Shown here piece by piece: positions 45,358-54,176 of a stretch of 64,000 nt of DNA. A program made the translations under genes and the position numbers. The notes below the pieces were generated by a model that did not search any database, had not been told where the DNA came from, and saw only the letters and a list, made by a program, of their open reading frames with translations. Positions within the stretch are counted from its first letter, which is position 1. Each line of letters begins with the position of its first letter. Origin of the DNA: Hyphomicrobiales bacterium (GTDB lineage Bacteria > Pseudomonadota > Alphaproteobacteria > Rhizobiales > Xanthobacteraceae); the NCBI GenBank assembly GCA_017305715.1, contig JAFKKG010000009.1, positions 1-64,000 of the forward strand, read 5' to 3'.

Positions 45358-46293
45358 TTATTCGAGGCGTGTCCAGGTCTGGCCACCGCAGAACATGCCG
45401 CCAAAGGCGCAGCCCTGAACGCGCAGCCGGTCGGTGCCCTTCAGCGTGATCGTTGAATCGTACCTGCTACCGGAGCTTGGATCGACAATCCGGCCGGTCC
45501 ATTTGTTGTTGCCCGGCCTCATGTTGATCAGCACCTGCTCGCCGTTGCGACCGGTCCTCTTGTCGATGGAATAGCCGCAGAGGTTAGGCCCGCATTGTTC
45601 AATCCTGACCTTGCCGTCCTTGCCGTCTTTCTTCTCGGTCATCCAAACGCCGAGCGGTGAATCCGGGTCCGATGCGGGGGGCGGCGGGGCTATCGCGGCA
45701 ACGGACGGCCGCGGGGCGGGAGGCGGCTCCTGCTGAACCTGTGGCGGCGGTGGCGGTGCAGACGGTGCGGTATCTGCGGGTGCAACGGCCGCCGTCGATG
45801 TCGATGGCTCGACAGGGGCAGGTGCGGCCGGGACCGGAGCCGTGGGGGCGGGGGCCGGCGGCACGGCGGCCTGTTCGGCCGGGGCACGCTCGACGGGCGG
45901 CGTCCGGTCGGGCTCCGACGGACTGGTCCGAGCGTCCTGCGGCGGCCGCCGGCGCAGCCGGTCGCGATAGTCGTCGCGCATGTCGTCGCGGCGCGCGTCA
46001 TCGCGACGGCCGTCATCCCGACGCGCATCATCGCGGCGGCTGTCCTCGCGGTCGCGATAGCGGGCGTCGTCCCGATTTCGGTTGTCGTCCCGGCCTCGAA
46101 CGTCGTCGCGGTAATCATTATCGTCGCGCGAGCGTTTGGCCTTGCGCCCGGTGTTATCGTAGACGCCCGGAATCTGCACGGTACCCCGATCGGGATCGAT
46201 GCGAATGGTCTTCCCGCCATAGTCGAAGGTGTATTGGGCCTGCGCGGCGCTGCTCGCCAGCAAAAGCGCGGCGATAGCCAGAAGCTTTTTCAT
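45358..46293 (-). CDS. Secreted DUF2147 protein with Arg/Asp repeat
   Basis: Protein of 311 residues. The start at 46293 follows GGAGG seven bases upstream. A signal peptide (KKLLAIAALLLASSAAQA) is followed by a short beta segment (YTFDYGGKTIRIDPDRG), then residues about 52-115 with alternating Arg and Asp (RRDDARRDD-type units), a Pro/Ala-rich linker (about 118-205) and a C-terminal DUF2147 domain (PLGVWMTEKKDG, RIEQCGPNLCGY, RLRVQGC). The charge-block repeat and linker suggest periplasmic or wall interactions. A CRP-like site is upstream. Confidence 0.82.
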   Translation of the reverse strand: MKKLLAIAALLLASSAAQAQYTFDYGGKTIRIDPDRGTVQIPGVYDNTGRKAKRSRDDNDYRDDVRGRDDNRNRDDARYRDREDSRRDDARRDDGRRDDARRDDMRDDYRDRLRRRPPQDARTSPSEPDRTPPVERAPAEQAAVPPAPAPTAPVPAAPAPVEPSTSTAAVAPADTAPSAPPPPPQVQQEPPPAPRPSVAAIAPPPPASDPDSPLGVWMTEKKDGKDGKVRIEQCGPNLCGYSIDKRTGRNGEQVLINMRPGNNKWTGRIVDPSSGSRYDSTITLKGTDRLRVQGCAFGGMFCGGQTWTRLE

Positions 46294-46353
46294 AACGACC
46301 TCCTGTGCAGGGAATCCGAAACGTCCGATGCTACGCAAACGCAGCTCGCGAAA

Positions 46354-46369
46354 CGTGATCCAGATCACT
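46354..46369. promoter_or_regulatory. CRP/FNR-like dyad upstream of DUF2147 gene
   Basis: CGTGATCCAGATCACT contains GTGA-N6-TCAC, or TGAT-N4-ATCA as in FNR/FixK sites. It is centred about 68 bases before the start at 46293. Confidence 0.42.
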
Positions 46370-46481
46370 TTCAAATAATGAGTCGTGTACTAGCGGCTTT
46401 GGTTCAATGTCGTCCGGGTAGTCTAATTCGCACCCGGCATCCGGTCAATTTCAGGGGAAAACCGGCGTATTTTAAGGCAAA

Positions 46482-46740
46482 TCAGTCGAACCAGATGGCG
46501 TAGATTTTCCTGAAACTGCCATCCTCGGTCGCGATGTGCAGCCACTGGTCGACGAAGGCCTTCAGCGCGACATCGCGCTGCAGCCAGTAGGCCTTCTCGG
46601 CGAAGTCGAACGGCTTTTCCGGTGCACCGCGCAGAGCACGCCGGGATGCATCTTCTGCTGGTATCGCGTCTCCGATGAATCCGTCACACGCAAGCCGTTC
46701 GTCCGAATCGACAGCTCTCCGCTCTGGCCGCTACAGCTCT
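46482..46740 (-). pseudogene. Frameshifted remnant of a cyclohexadienyl-dehydratase-like receptor
   Basis: Reading the minus strand from about 46740, one frame gives GLRVTDSSETRYQ and then HPGVLCAVH. After CAC a single C seems to be missing, and the frame shifts to PEKPFDFAEKAYWLQ, ...ALKAFVDQWLH, ending at IYAIWFD and a stop (46482-46484). The order matches the C-terminal 80 residues of PheC-like periplasmic dehydratases/receptors. The rest of the gene is absent; a TAG stop and unrelated sequence lie upstream. Confidence 0.7.
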
Positions 46741-46836
46741 AAATGAGCCTGTCACAGTAATTACCGTGTCTCACTTACGGGGTGCAGTCCAGTGCTGTCT
46801 CCGTAATTCCCTCAAATGCAAATGCGGATTGCTGGG

Positions 46837-47148
46837 CTACGGACTACATGACCGAGTGACTATGGCGTCACCATATTTCACTCGGGCCTCGTCAATGGAT
46901 AGACATCGAAGTTGCGGTGGACCACCACCGTGAAGCTCGCTTTGAGGGTATACCAACTCCCAAAGGCGCTCGTCATCTGGATCGCGATAAAGTGTGTCCC
47001 AACCACTGCTGTCTCGTCCTAGTTCTTTCAGGTGCGTATGAACAAGTGAGTCGATTCTTCGGCACGTGTCATCGGCCACGATGCCACCCAGGTTATTTGG
47101 AATCCATCTACCAGTAAGATTGGTTTCAGTAGGATCGAGATTCATCAT
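46837..47148 (-). CDS. Imm27-like immunity protein (orphan)
   Basis: Protein of 103 residues. The sequence follows the Imm27 family as I know it: LDPTETNLTGRWI, VADDTCRRIDSL, then the block GWDTLYRDPDDERLWELVYP and SELHGGGPPQLRCLS. Imm27 proteins protect against polymorphic (contact-dependent or type VI/VII) toxins and usually follow the toxin gene; here none is adjacent. The DNA is markedly AT-richer than its surroundings. It stands beside a pseudogene and repeat DNA. Confidence 0.68.
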   Translation of the reverse strand: MMNLDPTETNLTGRWIPNNLGGIVADDTCRRIDSLVHTHLKELGRDSSGWDTLYRDPDDERLWELVYPQSELHGGGPPQLRCLSIDEARVKYGDAIVTRSCSP

Positions 47149-47538
47149 CGCACCGTTCGAATGGATGACCCTGAGGGGATCGGTTGATTTGGAACAACAA
47201 ATTCTCTAGCGCCGCCGGCCGTTCGTCCTCCTCCTATAAAGCCTGGGTCAGCCCGTAGGGCGGATTGGAGCCGACTTGTCCGCCGTAGCGCGGAGAGCGA
47301 AGGCGGAAGGCGTAATCCGCCATCTTAGAGGCACTCCCTACCAGCTCATCGCTGTTCGCCGAAGTCTCCGCTTGCCAATTGCGCATCCGCGACGATTGTT
47401 CGATATGGACTGCAGGATAGCACAGGGCGTGTTGGCGCTGTAACCGTGCTGGCGTTTCATGCCGCGGGAACGAGAACGCGTGTTTGAAAATTGAATCCGT
47501 TCCAGCTCGTTTGGCTTGCGCGAAGCGCGCTGGTCGGC
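47149..47538. other. Gene-free stretch with a GTAGGGCGGATTAG-like repeat
   Basis: This 390-base gap holds no supported gene. Within it, 47253-47323 contains CCCGTAGGGCGGATTGG...CCGCCGTAGCGCGGAGAGCGAAGGCGGAAGGCGTAATCCGCC, an inverted-repeat element common in Bradyrhizobium intergenic DNA by memory. Confidence 0.5.
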
Positions 47539-48033
47539 CTAGCTCTCACCGCTATCTTTGCGTGCCAGATTGGCGGCGGCCGCGCGTCCCGTCATCTCGC
47601 TTTTCAGTTGCTCGAACCGATGCCGTGCGTCGGCCGCGCGGTCATCCACCATCTGGATCGCGGCGTCCTTGCCCATCGGTCCGGCAACGACCGGCGCCGA
47701 ATGCTCGCCGATGGTCTCATCGACGTAATAGTCGCCATTGTCCTCGCGCACCGTCCATTTGAAACGGATCGCGGCCATCGGTCCGGGGCCGATTTTCGAA
47801 TAGCCATCAGCCTCGATCGGCGGATGAGCCTCGAAAGGTGCGGGGGCCTCGGGTGTCGGGGCCTCGAGCGGTGGAGGAACCGCGAGCGAAAGCGGCGCTT
47901 CTTCGAGGGGAGGAGGGCTGGCCGGGGCTTCCTCGACGGCAGGCCGTTCCCGCTCGCGCGGGATCACGGGCGGCTGATCGAGGATGCTGGCGATCGCCGC
48001 CAGCGCGTTGTCGGTCGGGTCGCTTTGACTCAC
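47539..48033 (-). CDS. Conserved hypothetical protein
   Basis: Protein of 164 residues. The first 75 are Pro/Glu/Ala-rich and disordered. The conserved part is FKWTVREDNGDYYVDETIGEH, with GPMGKDAAIQMVDDRAADARHRF following. There is no signal peptide. I know similar proteins only as uncharacterised from Bradyrhizobium. Function unknown. Confidence 0.65.
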   Translation of the reverse strand: MSQSDPTDNALAAIASILDQPPVIPRERERPAVEEAPASPPPLEEAPLSLAVPPPLEAPTPEAPAPFEAHPPIEADGYSKIGPGPMAAIRFKWTVREDNGDYYVDETIGEHSAPVVAGPMGKDAAIQMVDDRAADARHRFEQLKSEMTGRAAAANLARKDSGES

Positions 48034-48253
48034 GATTCAGCCTCCGGATCGAACTTCGTCTGTGGAATCGGTGTCCCCGTTGCCGCCCGGCATCTTTTCC
48101 TCGCTTCCGAATGAGGCTGAGTTTTGTCCTTCAGACCCAAACCGGCGGTATCAGGTGCTTCCACCCCCGCAAAGTGCGCCTGCCATGCGGAATAAGATTC
48201 CGTCATGGGGCAGGCGATCGTGCGGAGCAATATCCGGCCTTGCCTGGGGCGGA

Positions 48254-49243
48254 TCAGCTCAGCACGTCCTGATTGATCACGTTCTGACGCAGCGGATCGC
48301 CGTCTAGCACGCTGAGAATATTGCGTGCGGTCTGCTCGCTCATGCGGTCCACGGCTTCCCTTGTCACGCCGGCGACGTGGGGCGCGAAGATGACGTTCGG
48401 GAGAGCGAACAGCGAATGGCCGGCGGGCGGCGGCTCCTGTTCGAAAACGTCGAGACCGGCGCCGGCGAGCCGGCCGGACGCCAGCGCATCATGCAGCGCC
48501 GGTTCGTCGACGATGCCGCCGCGCGCGGTATTGATCAGGTAGGCGGCAGGTTTCATCAGCTTCAGCCGCGCCGCGTTGAACATGCCGATGGTCTCCGGCG
48601 TCTTCGGGCAATGGATACTGACGAAGTCGGCGCGGGGCAGGGCTGCATCGAGGTCGGCGACGGGCTCGCAGCCGGCGGCCTTGATGTCGGCAGCGGGCTT
48701 GTAGGGATCGAACACCAGGACGTTCATTTCCATGGCCTGGCAGCGCTTGGCAGTGCGGGTTCCGATGCGGCCGAAGCCCACGATCAGCACCGTCTTGCCG
48801 TAGAGGTCGTAGGGCAGCATGCCGAGCCGGCTAGGCCATTTATTGTCGCGGACGATGGAATGCATTTCGACCGCACGCTTTGCCAGGGTCAGCATCATGA
48901 ACAATGCGCATTCGGCAACGGAGGGCGAATTCGCGGTGCCGGCGACCATCAGCGGCACCTTGCGGCGGCTCAGCGCGGGCACATCGACGGCGTCAAAGCC
49001 GACGCCGATCCGGGTCACCACCAGCATGTCCTTGGAGGCTTCCAGCTCCGGTTCGCCGAAGCGCGTGCCGCCAAGGGCGACGCCATGGACCGGCGCATGC
49101 TCTTTCAGCTTGGCCTGGAAGTCCGGCTGCGAGATCATGTTGGGGAATTCGACGAGTTCGATGTCGTCCCGCACGTCGAGCAGCGCGCGTCCCTGCTGCG
49201 ACATCGATTCCGTGACGAAGATTTTCTTCTTGTTGGTCGCCAT
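48254..49243 (-). CDS. D-2-hydroxyacid dehydrogenase (SerA-like)
   Basis: Protein of 329 residues; the ATG at 49243 is preferred over a TTG at 49276. NAD-binding motif VLIVGFGRIGTRTAKRC. Catalytic Arg in NTARGGIVDEPAL, Glu in LDVFEQEP, His in FAPHVAGVT. It converts a 2-hydroxyacid to a 2-oxoacid; without an ACT domain it is not a classical SerA. Placement at the end of an ABC sugar operon suggests use of the imported substrate. Confidence 0.9.
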   Translation of the reverse strand: MATNKKKIFVTESMSQQGRALLDVRDDIELVEFPNMISQPDFQAKLKEHAPVHGVALGGTRFGEPELEASKDMLVVTRIGVGFDAVDVPALSRRKVPLMVAGTANSPSVAECALFMMLTLAKRAVEMHSIVRDNKWPSRLGMLPYDLYGKTVLIVGFGRIGTRTAKRCQAMEMNVLVFDPYKPAADIKAAGCEPVADLDAALPRADFVSIHCPKTPETIGMFNAARLKLMKPAAYLINTARGGIVDEPALHDALASGRLAGAGLDVFEQEPPPAGHSLFALPNVIFAPHVAGVTREAVDRMSEQTARNILSVLDGDPLRQNVINQDVLS

Positions 49244-49272
49244 TTCCTGCCCTTGGGTGGTTGTTTTCGCCG

Positions 49273-50373
49273 TCAAATGACGGCGCCGGTTCCCTCGTTT
49301 AGCAGGTGCATATTATTGAGGTCCACTGCCAATCGCAGCGGGGCGCCATCCTGCGCGCCGGCGTTGGGATTGACCCGGCCGCAGATCTGCGCGCCTTCGA
49401 GCGCGAAATAGATCAGCGTCTCCATTCCCATCGGCTCGGTGACGTCGAGCACGGCATCGAAGCTTTCGACGCCGGGCTCCGGATGCGCCTTGGCCTCGGT
49501 GATGTGCTCGGGCCGCAGACCGAGCAGCAGTCTGTCGGTTCGCGATGCGCCCTGGTACCGGGCGGCGCGTGCCGGCGGCAGCGGGAAGGCGATGCGGTCG
49601 GTGATCCGCACATGCAGCTTGCCGCCGGACTCTTCGAGCCGGCAGGGGATGAAATTCATCGCGGGCGAGCCGATGAAGCTGGCGACGAATTTCGTCGCCG
49701 GCTTGTGATAGAGTTCGTTCGGCGTGCCGATCTGCTCGATGCGGCCGTGGTTCATCACCACGACCCGGTCGGCCAGCGTCATCGCCTCGACCTGATCATG
49801 GGTCACGTAGACCGTCGTGGTGCGGACTTTCTGATGCACCTTCTTGATCTCGATCCGCATCTGGACGCGCAGCTTGGCGTCGAGATTGGACAGCGGCTCG
49901 TCGAACAGGAAGACTTTCGGGTTGCGCACGATGGCGCGGCCCATCGCGACGCGCTGGCGCTGGCCGCCCGACAATTGCTTCGGCTTGCGATCGACCAGTT
50001 CGACGATATCGAGCATGCGCGCGGCCTCGTCGATCCGGCTCTTGATCTCCGCCTTCGGATAACGCTTCAGCCGCAGCCCGAACGACATGTTCTCCGCGAC
50101 TGTCATGTGCGGATAGAGCGCATAGTTCTGGAACACCATCGCGATATCGCGGTCCTTTGGCGGGACGTCGTTGACGACGTCGCCACCGATCATGATGTCG
50201 CCGCCGGTAATGTCTTCGAGGCCAGCAATCATTCGAAGCGTGGTGGACTTGCCACAGCCGGATGGTCCCACCAGCACGACAAACTCATGGTCGGCGATGT
50301 CGAGATCGATGCCGCGCACCGCCTCGACGTCGTCGTACTTCTTGACAACTTTACGCAACGTCACGTCAGCCAT
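49273..50373 (-). CDS. Sugar/glycerol-phosphate ABC transporter ATPase (UgpC/MalK type)
   Basis: Protein of 366 residues. Walker A GPSGCGKST, Q-loop YALYPHMTV, signature LSGGQRQRVAMGRAIVR, Walker B VFLFDEPLSNLDAKLR, switch His in VTHDQVEAM. A C-terminal TOBE/regulatory domain follows. It energises the adjoining permeases. Confidence 0.95.
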   Translation of the reverse strand: MADVTLRKVVKKYDDVEAVRGIDLDIADHEFVVLVGPSGCGKSTTLRMIAGLEDITGGDIMIGGDVVNDVPPKDRDIAMVFQNYALYPHMTVAENMSFGLRLKRYPKAEIKSRIDEAARMLDIVELVDRKPKQLSGGQRQRVAMGRAIVRNPKVFLFDEPLSNLDAKLRVQMRIEIKKVHQKVRTTTVYVTHDQVEAMTLADRVVVMNHGRIEQIGTPNELYHKPATKFVASFIGSPAMNFIPCRLEESGGKLHVRITDRIAFPLPPARAARYQGASRTDRLLLGLRPEHITEAKAHPEPGVESFDAVLDVTEPMGMETLIYFALEGAQICGRVNPNAGAQDGAPLRLAVDLNNMHLLNEGTGAVI

Positions 50374-50377
50374 GAGT

Positions 50378-51289
50378 TCAACCCTTTGTCGCACCGGCGG
50401 TCAGGCCGGCAATGTAGTAGTCCATCAGGAACGCGTAGATGATCAGTGGAGGGGCCGCGCCGAGCAGGGCGCCGGTCATGATCTGTCCCCAGTTGAACAC
50501 GTCGCCCTTGATCAGCGTGGTGATGATGCCGACCGGCAGCACCAATTGATCGGTCGAAGTCGTGAACACCAGCGGATAGAGGAACTGCGCCCATGACACG
50601 GTGAAGGCGAAGATGGTCGCCGCGATCAGGCCGGGCAGCGCCACCGGGATGAATATCCGCGTCAGGGTCTGGAACCAGGAAGCCCCGTCGATGATGGCGG
50701 CCTCGTCGAGTTCCTTCGGGATCGAGGCGAAATAGCCGATCATGATCCAGGTGCAGAACGGTACCGTCAGCGTCGGATAGATCAGCAGCAGCACATACCA
50801 GCGGTTGATGAGCTGGATGCCGGTCCAGTCGCCGAACAGGGCAAATACCTTGAACAGGGGAATGAACAGCAGGCTGTCCGGGATCAAATAGGTCAGGAAC
50901 ACGCCGGTTGCGAGCGTCGCCGAGCCCCAGAACCGCATCCGCGCCAGGGCGAATGCCGCCGGCACCGATATCAGCATGGTGATGGTGACCACGAAGATCG
51001 ACACCAGCGCGGAATTCCAGAAGAAGCGCAGAAACTGGTTCGATGTCAGCAGTCCGATGTAATTATCCAGCGTCGGGTGGAAAACCCACCATGGATTGGT
51101 TGCCGCCGAGATTTCCGCGCTGCTCTTGAGCGAGGTGATCAGCATGTAGATCGGGGGCAGCAGCGAGAAGATCGCAAACAAAGTGAGGAAAAAATACGAC
51201 CATCGCAGCGCCCACGTCCGGTCGCGGCTCATGCTGCCGTATTTGACGGTACGGGTCGGGGCGGCCTTGTCGATCGCAACTGTGCTCAT
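50378..51289 (-). CDS. Carbohydrate ABC transporter permease (MalG type)
   Basis: Protein of 303 residues. Six membrane segments and the MalG-family coupling loop EAAIIDGASWFQTLTRIFIP (EAA motif). The start overlaps the previous stop by one base (TGATG at 51287-51291). Operon order: receptor, permease, permease, ATPase. Confidence 0.94.
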   Translation of the reverse strand: MSTVAIDKAAPTRTVKYGSMSRDRTWALRWSYFFLTLFAIFSLLPPIYMLITSLKSSAEISAATNPWWVFHPTLDNYIGLLTSNQFLRFFWNSALVSIFVVTITMLISVPAAFALARMRFWGSATLATGVFLTYLIPDSLLFIPLFKVFALFGDWTGIQLINRWYVLLLIYPTLTVPFCTWIMIGYFASIPKELDEAAIIDGASWFQTLTRIFIPVALPGLIAATIFAFTVSWAQFLYPLVFTTSTDQLVLPVGIITTLIKGDVFNWGQIMTGALLGAAPPLIIYAFLMDYYIAGLTAGATKG

Positions 51290-52227
51290 CAGGATTCATT
51301 CCCGCGCTTGTTGACATCACGCAGGATGAAGATCGCTGCGACCGCCAGGATTGGCACCATGAACAGGGAGACGCTGGCGCCGAGCGGAATGTCGCTGCCT
51401 TCGATGCCGATCCGGAAGGCCCAAGTGGCAAAGATGTGGGTGTGGTCCAGCGGCCCACCGGCGGTGAGGATTCGAACGATATCGAAATTGGCGAAGGTGA
51501 CGATCAGTGAGAACAGCGTCGTGATCGCGATGATGTTGCGCATCATCGGCAGCGTCACATACCAGATCCGCTGCCACCAATTGGCGCCGTCGATGGCGGC
51601 GGCTTCGTAGAGCTGGTCGGGCACCGATTTCAGCGAGGCCAGATACATGATCATGAAGAACGGCGCGCCATACCAGACGTTGACCAGGATGACCGAGAAG
51701 CGCGCCCAGGTAGCGTCGCCGGTCCACGGGATCGGCCCGATTCCGAAGAACGACAGTGTATAGTTGAAGGCGCTGTAGGAGGGGTCGAACAGCCACAGCC
51801 ATGCCAGCGTGCTCATGGCCGGCGGGATCACCCACGGCACCAGCAGCATGCCGCGCCATTTGCGCTGGCCCTTGGCCGGAATGTTGTGGACGAAATGCGC
51901 GACGATGAAACCGATCAGCGCCTTGAAGACCACCGCCGTGATCGCGAAGATGCAGGACTGCTTGACCACCAGCCAGAAGGTGTCGCGCTTGAACAGGAAC
52001 TCGAAATTGCCGAGTCCGACGAAGCGCTGCATCGACTTGTTGAGGGTCGCCAGATGCAGCGAATAGAACGCCGGATAGAGCACCAGCAGCGTGATCAGAA
52101 TGATCAGCGGCAGCGTCATCAGGAACGCCGCGGTCGATTTGCGCTTCAGCGCCTTCTGAAGGCTGGAGCGTTTTCGTGGTGTTTGCGTTGCGCCAACACG
52201 GTCCGGCTGCAATGCGACATCAGCCAT
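51289..52227 (-). CDS. Carbohydrate ABC transporter permease (MalF type)
   Basis: Protein of 312 residues. Six membrane segments. The coupling loop is EAAAIDGANWWQRIWYVTLP. A basic N-terminus precedes the first helix. It pairs with the next permease. Confidence 0.94.
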   Translation of the reverse strand: MADVALQPDRVGATQTPRKRSSLQKALKRKSTAAFLMTLPLIILITLLVLYPAFYSLHLATLNKSMQRFVGLGNFEFLFKRDTFWLVVKQSCIFAITAVVFKALIGFIVAHFVHNIPAKGQRKWRGMLLVPWVIPPAMSTLAWLWLFDPSYSAFNYTLSFFGIGPIPWTGDATWARFSVILVNVWYGAPFFMIMYLASLKSVPDQLYEAAAIDGANWWQRIWYVTLPMMRNIIAITTLFSLIVTFANFDIVRILTAGGPLDHTHIFATWAFRIGIEGSDIPLGASVSLFMVPILAVAAIFILRDVNKRGNES

Positions 52228-52379
52228 GATGCATCTTCCTCGCGATTTATTTCAACGAAGGCGGTTTTCGATGCGCCCGGGGGCCGGCCTATCGTCGGCT
52301 CCCGTTTCACCTCGTGCGGAAAACGGATTCGCCGCGAGCAACCCGCAACGCGCGGGCCGTCGCGGCGAGCTTGTCCGTT

Positions 52380-53720
52380 CTAGCTTCGCATGAAGCCTTC
52401 GCACTCGCCTTCGGCCCAGGCGAGCGTCTTTTCCATCGCTTCGCCCTGGTGATAACGCAGGCACATCTTGGTCAGCGTGGCCTGCGCGTAGATCTGCTGC
52501 GCGATCTTGGGCGGAGCCGGCGATGCCGCGATCGACAGGATCTGATGCTTGTAGGGGTTCGGATAGTGGTAGAGCGTGCCCTTTGGCGGGCCTTCTTCAG
52601 CCCAGACCTTCAGCGTCGTCAGCTTTTCGTAGGCCGGCAGATCGTAACCACCGCTCGCCGTCACCATCTTCTCGATCGCCGCCGGCTTGGAGAGGGTCAC
52701 GAGCAGATCCTTTGCAGCCTGCTTGTTCTTGGAGAAGTTCCAGATGCTCCAGTAATAAGGCAGGTAGGGCGCGAAGCGTCCCTTTGGCCCGGCCGGGAAG
52801 CCGTGGGTCCAGCATTGCTCGGCAACCTGCGGCGCGTCGCGCTTGGCGACCGCCCAGGCGCTCGGCGGATTCATGATCATCGCGCCGCGGCCGGAGACCA
52901 GCCATTTATTGTTGGAGGCGTCATCCCAGGCCGCAACGTCGGGCGGCAGGAAGGAGATCAGCTTCTTGTAATACTCGAGCGCCTGGCGGACCGCGTCGGT
53001 CTTGACGGTGAGGTTGCCCTTGGCGTCGACGAGTTGGGCGCCGAATGACAGGAAGATCGCGCCGGCCGTATCGACGTTGTCGGTGGTCTCGCCGAGACCG
53101 ATCCCGAACGGCACGCCGCCCTTGTGGCAGGCCTCGGCCGCCTTCAGGAAGGTATCGAGGTTCCAGTTGTCCGCCTTCGGTTCAGAACCCGCCGGATACA
53201 TCGCCTGCACATCGATGCCGGCGTGCTTCTTCATCAGATCGATGCGCGAGCAGGGGCCCTTGATCTGGCTGCCGACGCAGGCGGGCACGCCGAGCCACTT
53301 GTTGCCGACCGTGCCGAGATAAGTGACGGTGCCGTTGACCTCGCCGTTCTCGGCGATGATCGGCTTCATGATGTCGGCGACGTCTTCGAGCTGCTCGGCA
53401 TTGGCATGGGCCCACCATGTCGGCATCGCGAAGATGTCATGGCCGGATTTCGCCTGCGCCTCGGCGGCGATCGTCAGCAGGTTCTTGTTACCCTGGCTCG
53501 GGATGTAGTCGATCGTGACCTCGACCTTGGCCTTTTCGGCCCACTCATTGACAATATCGGTCGAAGCCTTGTTGGCACCGGGCACCCAATGGTCCCAGAA
53601 ACCGATGCTCAGTTTGCCGGCGGCGTTCGCGCTGCGCACGTAGGGCGCAGTCACGAGGGCCGCCGATGATAGCGCTGTCGCAGCAACAAATTGGCGTCGT
53701 GTAAGCTTCTTCCGTAACAT
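52380..53720 (-). CDS. Sugar-type ABC transporter substrate-binding protein
   Basis: Protein of 446 residues. The start at 53720 follows GGAGG seven bases before. A twin-arginine-like signal (LTRRQFVAATALSSAALV) suggests Tat export. Family 1 receptor features: FWDHWVPGANKAS, EVTIDYIPSQGN, GRGAMIMNPPSAW and GFPAGPKGRF. Substrate unknown; length and partners fit a di- or polyol/saccharide importer. Confidence 0.92.
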   Translation of the reverse strand: MLRKKLTRRQFVAATALSSAALVTAPYVRSANAAGKLSIGFWDHWVPGANKASTDIVNEWAEKAKVEVTIDYIPSQGNKNLLTIAAEAQAKSGHDIFAMPTWWAHANAEQLEDVADIMKPIIAENGEVNGTVTYLGTVGNKWLGVPACVGSQIKGPCSRIDLMKKHAGIDVQAMYPAGSEPKADNWNLDTFLKAAEACHKGGVPFGIGLGETTDNVDTAGAIFLSFGAQLVDAKGNLTVKTDAVRQALEYYKKLISFLPPDVAAWDDASNNKWLVSGRGAMIMNPPSAWAVAKRDAPQVAEQCWTHGFPAGPKGRFAPYLPYYWSIWNFSKNKQAAKDLLVTLSKPAAIEKMVTASGGYDLPAYEKLTTLKVWAEEGPPKGTLYHYPNPYKHQILSIAASPAPPKIAQQIYAQATLTKMCLRYHQGEAMEKTLAWAEGECEGFMRS

Positions 53721-54176
53721 GGCGTTCCTCCCTGGATGGGCCAATCGGATATGAAGGAAATTTCCGTTCTTGTTTTTTTATCTGGCGCCATTCGGTCGCC
53801 GCGGAGATTTCATTATTGACGATCAGAGCAGAATTGCCAGCGTCTGTCGAGAAATCACGTGGCCGCAGTTCTTGAACTAACGTTGTGTACAAATTGCAGG
53901 CAGTGCGCGCGTCAAGGTCCCGTGAGCCGGTTCAGTTCCTGCGTTCGAGGTGAGATATTGCGTTGCACACCGCAAAGGCCACGGCACGTGCAAGCGTGTG
54001 GGACAGCGTCGCAGGTTCCGCCGCCACCAGCCTCGACGGCACGTTTCGTCATCGGTGAGATCCGACGCGGCAGGTAGACTTGGGCGGCGCGAAAACGATA
54101 AAATCGGATTCGGCAGCAATCCTCAGCCGCCGCGACCGCCATGCCGGCAACCCCATTCGACCATGGAGACCGACCA
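53721..54176. other. 456-base divergent intergenic region
   Basis: It lies between the ABC receptor (leftward) and the LTXXQ gene (rightward). TTGTGTACAA at 53883-53892 resembles GntR-type operators (TTGTATACAA) and is about 165 bases before the receptor start. No small gene or terminator was seen, and several open frames here are shadows. Confidence 0.35.

Noticed and set aside
47491-48114. + strand frame of 207 codons
   Set aside because: Antisense to the conserved hypothetical gene at 47539-48033, which has the conserved block.
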